Source of the DNA: Burkholderiales bacterium
GTDB lineage: Bacteria > Pseudomonadota > Gammaproteobacteria > Burkholderiales > Burkholderiaceae_C
Direction: 5' to 3'
NCBI GenBank assembly: GCA_016703325.1
Contig: JADJCH010000038.1
Location: forward strand, 1-42,677
Length of the DNA: 42,677 nucleotides
Shown here: in pieces, positions 7,642 to 14,428 of the stretch
Position numbering within the stretch: the stretch's first letter is position 1
Layout of the letters: each line of letters opens with the position of its first letter
Made by a program: the position numbers and the translations under genes
Notes under the pieces: model-generated
Database searches by the model: none
Told to the model about the DNA's origin: nothing
Seen by the model: the letters and a program-made list of their open reading frames with translations, nothing else

Positions 7642-9996
7642 ATGCCCCGCACAGCCACTTCACCCACCCGCCGCACTGCTGCCGGCAAGAACCCGTTGCC
7701 GGTGGCGCCGACCGCTGCGGTTGCTGCCGAGGTTGACAGCGACGCCGCGATCCGGATTGCCGATGACCGGGTGGCGTTGGCGGTGCTGATGCTGGTTGGC
7801 TCCGGTGGGCTGTCGCGGCGGCGGTTGGGGCATGGGGTTGAGGGGGCGGCCACGGCTCTGGTGCCGGCGGCGCGCTCCCTGCCGGCGCAGCTGGCAAGGA
7901 CGATGGCTGCCGATGCCAGGGAGCAGCGCTCACTCGGGGTGCGCGCCACGGCGGGATGGTTCGATGATGAGTTGGATCGGGCCGACGACGCGGTCACTGG
8001 CCCGGCGCAGAGCGACGCCATTGAGCTGGATGACGATGACCTGGAGCAGCGCATCGCGGCCGGGTTGCGCGGCCGGTCACCGGCTTTTGAGCTGTTCCTG
8101 CGCCGGTTGCGGCGGGCTCTGGCGTTGCGGGTATCCCAGGCGCCAGCGCATCCCACCGATGTCAATGTCGAGATCCTGAGCCAGACGCTGGGACTGGGTG
8201 CGGCCGAGCAGGTGCTGCTGCGGCTGGCGGTGGCCGGCGCTGCGGGCAGCGTGCCGACGGCCTTTGACTTTGTGGATGCGATGCTGCTGCCCAAGGCCGT
8301 CGATGTGCTGCTGCGTGAGGTGGCGCAGGCCGATCCGGATGGGGTGAACCGGCTGCGCGTCGGCCGGTCGGTGCTCATGGATGCCGGCCTGATGGACGCC
8401 GGCTCCGGGCGACGGGAGCGCTGGGGCGACCTGGATGCGCTGCTGCAGTTGTCGGCACTCGGCCGGCGCCTGTTGCTGACGCCCTGTGAAGATGCCGCCG
8501 AGATGGCGACGCGCCTGCTGGTGCCGGTGCCCATGCTGAAGCCGCCGCGGCCCTGCACATGGCCCCACCTGGTTGAGGCGCGGTCGACCCTGTTGCCGCT
8601 GCTGCGCAACGCGGTTGCCGAGGGCGTGGCCGGTGTGAATGTGTTGCTGCACGGCGCCTCCGGCACCGGCAAGACCTTGTTTGCACGCGAGCTGCTGCGG
8701 GAGCTGGGCCTGCCGACTTTCCAGGTCGCCTGGGCCGATGCGGACGACCAGCCGGCCCAGCGGGTGGACCGGCTGGCCAGCCTGCGGCTGTGCCAGCGTT
8801 TTGCACCGGCGGGCGAGTCGCTGCTGTTGCTGGATGAAGCCGAGGATGTGTTCAGCCACGCCCACCCGGCCCGCGGCCACCCGCTGGCCGCGCTGCTGGG
8901 CAGCCCGCCCGAGCCCAAGGCCTGGTTGAACCACCTGCTGGAGCACAACCCGCGGCCGGTGATCTGGATCAGCAACCGGGTGAGCCACATGGACCCGGCC
9001 TACCTGCGCCGGTTCACGCTGTGTGTGGAGTTTCCGACCACGCCGCTGGCGGTGCGGCGCACGATCGCCGAGCAGCACCTGGCACCCGTGGGCTGTTCGG
9101 TGGCGCTGGTTGAGCAGGCGGCGGAACAACCCGCGCTCAGCCCAGGCCTGTTGGCTGGTGCTGCCACGGTGGCGCGGCTGGCCGGCAAGCAGGGCGCCGA
9201 GGCGGACGCAACCGTGCGGCTGGCGCTGACCCAACAGCTGAGGGTGCTGGGTGAGACCGGCCTGGCGCTGCCGCGAGCGGGCGTGCGCTTCGATCCAACC
9301 CTGCTGAACCTGGCCGGGCCGGTGGCGCCGCAGCAGTTGCTGGCGCGGCTGGCCGGCCTGGGTGCGGCGAACCTGCTGTTCAGCGGCCCGCCGGGCAGCG
9401 GCAAGACCGAGCTGGCGCATCAGCTCGCCGGTGAATTGGGCCGTAGATTGGTGGTGCGCACGGCCGCTGACCTGCACAGCAAGTGGTATGGCGAATCGGA
9501 GGGAAGGGTGGCGCAGATGTTCGAGGGCTGCGACGCGCAGGGCGAGGTGCTGCTGATCGATGAGGCCGATGCCCTGCTCGGCGCACGCGAGGTGGACACC
9601 CATCGGGCGGACGCAGCGGTGCTGGGGGAATTCCTGCGCCGCATGGAGACACACCCCGGCCTGCTGATCTGCGCCACCAACCGCAGCCGGTCGCTGGACA
9701 GCGCACTGATGCGGCGCTTCATGTTCCGCCTGCAGTTTCGCCCGCTGAGCTCCGAGCAGCGCCTGCGGATGCTGGCGGTGTCGGCCGGCGTGGACGGGGT
9801 GCTGGCGCCGCTGAGCGCAGACCTGGCGGCCTGGCTCGACCGGCTGGATCAGCTCACACCCGGCGACTTTGCCAATGTGGCCCGACGTTCCGTGGCGCTG
9901 GGGCAGCCGTTCGATCTGGCGCAGTGGTTGTTCGAGCTGCAGAGCGAGCAGGATGCCAAGCCGGAAGGCGGCGCCCGGGCCATCGGTTTTGTCTGA
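7642..9996 (+). CDS. Double AAA+ ATPase of unknown role
   Basis: The 784-residue protein has an uncharacterised helical N-terminal third (1-300), then two AAA+ modules. Module 1 has Walker A GASGTGKT (338-345), Walker B LLLLDEAED (Asp398/Glu399) and a YLRRF arginine-finger region. Module 2 has GPPGSGKT (582-589), a pore-loop-like SKWYGESEGRV, VLLIDEADALL (Asp640/Glu641), a sensor ATNRS and LMRRF. Both sites look active. Module 2 has the SKWxGESE pore loop of classical AAA unfoldases, whereas module 1 lacks it. No protease, nuclease or membrane segment is visible. Base composition is typical of the host, unlike the nuclease gene 79 bases upstream. A gene for a 238-residue protein follows after 12 bases, forming a likely two-gene unit. 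A remodelling or defence role is inference. Confidence 0.85.
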   Translation: MPRTATSPTRRTAAGKNPLPVAPTAAVAAEVDSDAAIRIADDRVALAVLMLVGSGGLSRRRLGHGVEGAATALVPAARSLPAQLARTMAADAREQRSLGVRATAGWFDDELDRADDAVTGPAQSDAIELDDDDLEQRIAAGLRGRSPAFELFLRRLRRALALRVSQAPAHPTDVNVEILSQTLGLGAAEQVLLRLAVAGAAGSVPTAFDFVDAMLLPKAVDVLLREVAQADPDGVNRLRVGRSVLMDAGLMDAGSGRRERWGDLDALLQLSALGRRLLLTPCEDAAEMATRLLVPVPMLKPPRPCTWPHLVEARSTLLPLLRNAVAEGVAGVNVLLHGASGTGKTLFARELLRELGLPTFQVAWADADDQPAQRVDRLASLRLCQRFAPAGESLLLLDEAEDVFSHAHPARGHPLAALLGSPPEPKAWLNHLLEHNPRPVIWISNRVSHMDPAYLRRFTLCVEFPTTPLAVRRTIAEQHLAPVGCSVALVEQAAEQPALSPGLLAGAATVARLAGKQGAEADATVRLALTQQLRVLGETGLALPRAGVRFDPTLLNLAGPVAPQQLLARLAGLGAANLLFSGPPGSGKTELAHQLAGELGRRLVVRTAADLHSKWYGESEGRVAQMFEGCDAQGEVLLIDEADALLGAREVDTHRADAAVLGEFLRRMETHPGLLICATNRSRSLDSALMRRFMFRLQFRPLSSEQRLRMLAVSAGVDGVLAPLSADLAAWLDRLDQLTPGDFANVARRSVALGQPFDLAQWLFELQSEQDAKPEGGARAIGFV

Positions 9997-10008
9997 CACC
10001 GTCAGGAC

Positions 10009-10725
10009 ATGGGATCTTCCATCATGAACCCTCCAAATTCCCCTGCCCCGCAGCTCCTGGGCGAAGTGCCCGACCGAGAGGAGTTTGCAGCCTCGCTGGC
10101 GCAGAGCCTGGATGCGTTGCACCGCTTCGTGCACGCGGCCCGCGAATGGACCCTGCCGCCGGTGGTGAATGGCTGTGAGCGCTACCCGGAGGGCGAGCTT
10201 CCCTACAGCTTTCAGGCTGCTTGGCAGTACCAGCGGCCGCAGGAGTTCCAGCAAAGCCTGCTGGACTTCCTGCGGGTGTGTTTCGAGCCGGAGGCGCCGG
10301 GCTCGCTGCTGCTCAACGGCAACCAGGGCCTGCTGCTGGAGGCCCTGCCCACGCAGCCCTTCCGGCTGGCGTACCTGAGCGAAACCGGCCAGCCGGGTGA
10401 AACGCTGGCCGAGCTCAAGATGCGGGTGCTCGATCGCCGTTGTGCGGAGCTGGGGCTCGACCGGGGGCTGGGCCCGCTGTTTGGTGCGATCTGTTGGGGA
10501 GAGGGCAGTCTGCTGCAGCGGCTTGCGGCCACGCAGACGCTTTTTTCGGCCGGGCTCACTGCCGCCCAATGGCTCGGCACCTGGGCGGCGGAGATTCAGG
10601 GTGAAGCCTCCGTCGAAACGACAGGCGAGCCGATCTGCCATCTGGGCTACGCCATCGACGGGGCGCTGGGCGATCGGGTGAGGGTGTCGTTGTGGCGTTT
10701 TTGTGCGCCTCCCCTCGTGCATTGA
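10009..10725 (+). CDS. Protein of unknown family partnered with the double AAA+ ATPase
   Basis: This 238-residue soluble protein has no motif I recognise: no signal peptide, membrane segments, zinc ligands or P-loop. It is rich in helix, with a tryptophan/aromatic-rich stretch (residues 45-75) and a C-terminus GDRVRVSLWRF. The ATG at 10009 has AGGA almost adjoining it; an ATG at 10024 (beginning MNPPNSPAPQ) is an equally possible start. It follows the AAA+ gene by 12 bases on the same strand, and a hairpin follows it directly, so the pair is likely one transcript. It could be a substrate adaptor or partner of the ATPase, by position only. Confidence 0.7.
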   Translation: MGSSIMNPPNSPAPQLLGEVPDREEFAASLAQSLDALHRFVHAAREWTLPPVVNGCERYPEGELPYSFQAAWQYQRPQEFQQSLLDFLRVCFEPEAPGSLLLNGNQGLLLEALPTQPFRLAYLSETGQPGETLAELKMRVLDRRCAELGLDRGLGPLFGAICWGEGSLLQRLAATQTLFSAGLTAAQWLGTWAAEIQGEASVETTGEPICHLGYAIDGALGDRVRVSLWRFCAPPLVH

Positions 10726-10755
10726 ACAGGGCGGGTCCCCAAAAGGACCCCCTGT
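10726..10755 (+). terminator. Hairpin after the AAA+ unit, terminator-like
   Basis: ACAGGG and CCCTGT, enclosing GGGTCC and GGACCC with a CCAAAA-type loop, form a strong stem directly after the stop at 10725. No T-run follows, so intrinsic termination is uncertain; it may be an mRNA 3'-end stabiliser or a rho-assisted terminator. The following bases to 10871 contain no other recognised element. Confidence 0.4.
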
Positions 10756-10871
10756 CACCCACGCGATACGACCAAGGGTTTACCCGATGCAAACTGCAGG
10801 CTCTGCTCCGCAGGCGCTGTGGTCTGGCGCTGCGGATTCTTCGACGTGAACCGGTCCCGCGAGTCTGACCC

Positions 10872-12167
10872 ATGAACTTTCAGCTGACCTACAAGAGCAA
10901 ACTGACCCAGGCCGAAGAGGCCATCGGCCTGGTGCGCGATGGGGACACGATCGTGGTGCCTACCGCGGCCGCGGAGCCGCCCGGGCTGTTGACGGCGCTG
11001 TCGGAGCAGCGGCGGCGGTTTCGGGATGTGAAGGTGTCGCAGATTCTGCCGATCGGCCGTTATGGCTACTTCGATCCCGCGACCGCAGAGCATGTGCGCC
11101 ACGTGGCCTACTTCTTCGGGCCGGCCACCCGCGGCGGCGGGCAGGCGGGTTGGATCGACTACTCGGCGTCCAACTTCTCGGAGATGCCGGAGCTGATCCG
11201 CCGCGGGCTGAAGCCGGCGGAAGTGGTGTTTGCCAGCGCCTCGCCGATGGACGGGCACGGCTACTTCTCGCTCGGGCTGGCGGCGGACTACACCCTGGCG
11301 GCCATTTCCCGGGCGCGGGTGGTGGTGCTGGAGGTCAACCCGAACGTGCCTTTCACCAACGGCGCCTGCCTGGTGCACCTGTCGCAGGTGACGGCGCTGG
11401 TGGAGCGTGAGGCGCCGGTGGCGGAGGTGGGCCTGCCGAAGATCGGCCCGGTGCAGGAGGCCATCGGCAAGTACGTGGCCGACATGATTCCGGACGGGGC
11501 CACGCTGCAGATCGGCTACGGCGGCATTCCGGATGCGGTGGTGATGCAGCTGACCCACAAGCAGGACCTGGGCATCCACACCGAAATGCTGGGCGACGGC
11601 ATCCTGACGCTGATCGAGTCCGGTGCGGTCACCAACCGGGTCAAGAACGTCAACCGCGGCAAGGTGATGGCCACCTTCGCGCTGGGTTCGCGCAAGCTCT
11701 ACGACTTCATGCACCGCAACCCGGCGGTGGAGCTGCACCCCTCGGACATCACCAACGACCCCTGGCTGGCGGGGCAGAACGACAACCTGATCGCCATCAA
11801 CGCCACGATGCAGATCGATCTGGCCGGCCAGTGCGGCTCGGAGACGCTGGGCTGGCTGCCGGTGTCCGGTACCGGGGGACAGTCCGACTTCGTGCGTGCG
11901 GCCAACCGCTCCGAAGGGGGCAAGGCCTTCATCGTGCTGCCCTCCACCGCCAGGGACAGCAGCCTGTCGCGCATCGTGCCGACGCTGACGCCCGGCGCGC
12001 ATGTGAGCACCAGCAAGAACGACATCAACTACGTGGTCACCGAGTTCGGTGTGGCGCAGTTGCGCGGCAAGACGGCCCGCCAGCGCGCCGAGGCGCTGAT
12101 CGGCATCGCGCACCCGGACTTCCGCGGGGAGCTGCGCGAGCAGGCCCGGCAGATGAACCTGCTCTGA
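10872..12167 (+). CDS. Acetyl-CoA hydrolase/CoA-transferase family protein
   Basis: The 431-residue protein matches the two-lobed acetyl-CoA hydrolase / 4-hydroxybutyrate CoA-transferase family in length. Visible are GYGGIPDAV (nucleotide/CoA binding), HTEML with the likely catalytic Glu238, NINATMQID-like NAINATMQID region with GCSGTGGQ-type SGTGGQSDF, and the C-terminal VVTEFGVAQLRGKTARQRAE. Such enzymes move CoA between short-chain acids (acetate, propionate, succinate, 4-hydroxybutyrate). The enzyme would connect with the acetate kinase/phosphotransacetylase genes elsewhere in this window, though it is not in operon with them. Substrate cannot be deduced from sequence. It appears monocistronic, with 146 bases before it and 155 after it. 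Confidence 0.9.
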   Translation: MNFQLTYKSKLTQAEEAIGLVRDGDTIVVPTAAAEPPGLLTALSEQRRRFRDVKVSQILPIGRYGYFDPATAEHVRHVAYFFGPATRGGGQAGWIDYSASNFSEMPELIRRGLKPAEVVFASASPMDGHGYFSLGLAADYTLAAISRARVVVLEVNPNVPFTNGACLVHLSQVTALVEREAPVAEVGLPKIGPVQEAIGKYVADMIPDGATLQIGYGGIPDAVVMQLTHKQDLGIHTEMLGDGILTLIESGAVTNRVKNVNRGKVMATFALGSRKLYDFMHRNPAVELHPSDITNDPWLAGQNDNLIAINATMQIDLAGQCGSETLGWLPVSGTGGQSDFVRAANRSEGGKAFIVLPSTARDSSLSRIVPTLTPGAHVSTSKNDINYVVTEFGVAQLRGKTARQRAEALIGIAHPDFRGELREQARQMNLL

Positions 12168-12175
12168 TTCCGGGT

Positions 12176-12220
12176 CCGGCAGCGGGCCCGGCAGCGGGCC
12201 GGGCGGCCCTTCGGGCCCGC
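12176..12220. repeat. GC-rich tandem repeat and hairpin after the CoA-transferase gene
   Basis: CCGGCAGCGGGC is present twice in tandem (12176-12187, 12188-12199). It is followed by GCGGCCC-TTC-GGGCCCGC (12203-12220), a tight stem-loop with one bulge. It lies just after the stop at 12167 and could act as a transcript end. No T-run is present. Confidence 0.35.
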
Positions 12221-12322
12221 ACCGTCACACGGTGGGGCGGCCCCGCTGTCAGCCGGGCGGTGGCCCTGCGCCGGTAGGATTTGGCATCCGGCCCCACCCG
12301 ACGGCCGCAGGGAGACCCGTGC

Positions 12323-14380
12323 ATGAACGCATCCACGCTGCTGTTGGGCGGCACCATCTTCAGCAGCGCTTTTCTGCTGTTCCTGGTGCAGCCGCTGATG
12401 GCCAAGCAGATCCTGCCCTGGTTTGGCGGGTCGGCTGCCGTCTGGACGGTGTGCATGGTGTTCTTCCAGGTGCTGCTGCTGGCCGGCTACGCGTATGCCG
12501 ACCTGCTCACCCGGCGCCTGAGCCTGCGCCTGCAGACGCGGGTGCACGCCGGCGTGCTGCTGGTCAGCCTGCTGAGCCTGCCGGTGATCGCCCACGAGCG
12601 CTGGAAACCCGCCGCGGAGAGCGACCCCACGCTCTGGATCATCGGCCTGCTGCTGGCCACCATCGGGCTGCCGTACTTCGTGGTCTCCACCACCGGGCCG
12701 CTGCTGCAGGCCTGGGTGTCGCGTTCGCCTTCGGCGGCGCAGGTGTACCGCTATTTTTCGCTGTCCAACTTCGCCTCCCTGCTGGCGCTGCTGGCCTACC
12801 CGGTGGCCATCGAGCCCTGGTCGCCGCTGCGCACGCAGGTGCTGGGCTGGTCCATGGGCTATGCCGGTTTTGTGGCCCTGTGCCTGGGCAGTGCCTGGAT
12901 GGCGGCGCGACTGCCGCAGCGGTCGGCCGGGGCCGCGGTGGCGTCCGGCTCCAACACCTTCCAACCCGAGGCACAGGGGCCCGCCGCAGGCTGGGGCACG
13001 CAGCTGCTGTGGCTGCTGCTGCCGGCGCTGGGGTCCTGGCTGCTGCTGGCGGTCACCAACCACATCACGCAGCATGTGGCGTCGATCCCCTTCCTCTGGA
13101 TCCTGCCGCTGGCCACCTACCTGCTGACCTTCATCCTCTGCTTCGAGAGCGACCGCTGGTACCGCCGCCCGGTGTTCCTGCCCCTGGCGGCGTTGTTGCT
13201 GGCGCTGGGTGCCTGGGCCCTGACCGAGCGGCTGGGCAGCCTGGTCACCACCGCGGTGCCGCTGTACCTGGCGGCGCTGTTCGTGCTGTGCATGGCGCTG
13301 CACGGGGAAATGGCCCGGCTGCGCCCGCCCACCCGGCAGCTCACCCGCTACTACCTGATGCTGTCGGCCGGCGGCGCGGTGGGTGGGGTGGGGGTGGGCC
13401 TGCTGGCGCCGCAGTGGCTGGACGGCTACTACGAGCTGGGGCTGGGTTTCGTGTTCACCGCGGCCATCGGTGTGGCGCTGCTGCGCCAGCGGCCGGCTGC
13501 GATGGCCCTGAGTGCGGCGCTGGCGCTGCTGTGCGGCTTCTGGCTGCTGCAGCAGGTGCGCGATGACCATGAGGGCGCACGCCGCATCGAACGCAACTTC
13601 TACGGCACGCTGCAGACCTACGATACGGGCGACCAGGACGATGCGCCGGCCGAACGCCAGCGGGTGCTGCGGCACGGTTCGGTCATCCACGGGAATCAGT
13701 TCACCGACCCGGCCCGGCGGCGCGAGCCCACCGCCTACTACGGGCCGGATTCCGGGGTTGGCCGGCTGCTGCGGGCCCTGCCCGAGGGCCGGCCGGCGCG
13801 CGTCGGTCTGGTCGGCCTGGGTGCGGGCACGCTGGCGGTGTACGGCCGCCCCAGGGATGTGATGCGCCTGTACGAAATCGATCCGCAGGTGTTCGAGCTG
13901 GCGCGCAGCGAGTTCACCTTCCTGGGGGACGCGGCGGCCCGGGGGGTGGGGTTCGAGGACGTGGTGGGCGATGCCCGGCTGTCGATGGAGCGCGAACCGC
14001 CCCAGCGCTTCGATGTGCTGGCCATCGACGCCTTCTCCGGCGGCTCGGTGCCGGTGCACCTGCTGACCGCCCAGGCCCTGCAGGTCTACCTGCGCCACCT
14101 GGCACCCGGAGGCGTGCTGGCCTTCCATGTCACCAACCGCTACCTGGACCTGCCGCCGGTGGTGATGGCCGGCGCGCGCGCCCTGGGCCTGCAGGCCGCA
14201 CTGGTGAGCGACGCAGCCGAGACCTCCGAGCACCTGCGCCGCACCGACTGGGTGCTGGTGGCGCGCCAGCTGCCGCCGTCGGCGGGTGAGCAGGCCGAGG
14301 TGCCGCCGTCCCGGTCGGCAGCGCCCTGGACGGACGACTTCAATCAGATGCTGCGGGTGCTCAAGCCGCAGGCGCTGTAG
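12323..14380 (+). CDS. Fused MFS-like membrane / spermidine synthase-like protein
   Basis: The 685-residue protein starts with about ten to eleven membrane segments (residues 5-430, e.g. LLLAGYAYADLL, LLLATIGLPYFVVSTTGPLL). It ends in a Rossmann methyltransferase/aminopropyltransferase-like domain: VGLVGLGAGTLAVYG, acidic LYEIDPQV, then VLAIDAFSGGSVPVHLLT. The fused family is common in proteobacteria; it need not make spermidine, and its physiological role is unclear. The ATG at 12323 was chosen because GGGAGA lies 7 bases upstream and it begins the first hydrophobic helix directly; the frame also contains an upstream TTG at 12281. It converges with the AsmA gene, 48 bases away. Confidence 0.88.
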   Translation: MNASTLLLGGTIFSSAFLLFLVQPLMAKQILPWFGGSAAVWTVCMVFFQVLLLAGYAYADLLTRRLSLRLQTRVHAGVLLVSLLSLPVIAHERWKPAAESDPTLWIIGLLLATIGLPYFVVSTTGPLLQAWVSRSPSAAQVYRYFSLSNFASLLALLAYPVAIEPWSPLRTQVLGWSMGYAGFVALCLGSAWMAARLPQRSAGAAVASGSNTFQPEAQGPAAGWGTQLLWLLLPALGSWLLLAVTNHITQHVASIPFLWILPLATYLLTFILCFESDRWYRRPVFLPLAALLLALGAWALTERLGSLVTTAVPLYLAALFVLCMALHGEMARLRPPTRQLTRYYLMLSAGGAVGGVGVGLLAPQWLDGYYELGLGFVFTAAIGVALLRQRPAAMALSAALALLCGFWLLQQVRDDHEGARRIERNFYGTLQTYDTGDQDDAPAERQRVLRHGSVIHGNQFTDPARRREPTAYYGPDSGVGRLLRALPEGRPARVGLVGLGAGTLAVYGRPRDVMRLYEIDPQVFELARSEFTFLGDAAARGVGFEDVVGDARLSMEREPPQRFDVLAIDAFSGGSVPVHLLTAQALQVYLRHLAPGGVLAFHVTNRYLDLPPVVMAGARALGLQAALVSDAAETSEHLRRTDWVLVARQLPPSAGEQAEVPPSRSAAPWTDDFNQMLRVLKPQAL

Positions 14381-14428
14381 AAGCATCGGTTCTTGCAAAG
14401 GGCAGGCCCAGACCGCTGTCCCGCCCAT

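Noticed and set aside
8077..10758. An 893-codon open frame on the minus strand opposite the double AAA+ ATPase and its partner
   Set aside because: Its product is Gln/Arg/His-rich with no motifs, while the plus strand carries clear Walker motifs; long antisense frames are expected in DNA this GC-rich.
12029..14428. A 799-codon minus-strand frame across the spermidine-synthase-like gene
   Set aside because: Low-complexity Gln/Arg-rich translation without domains; the plus frame has membrane segments and a Rossmann motif.
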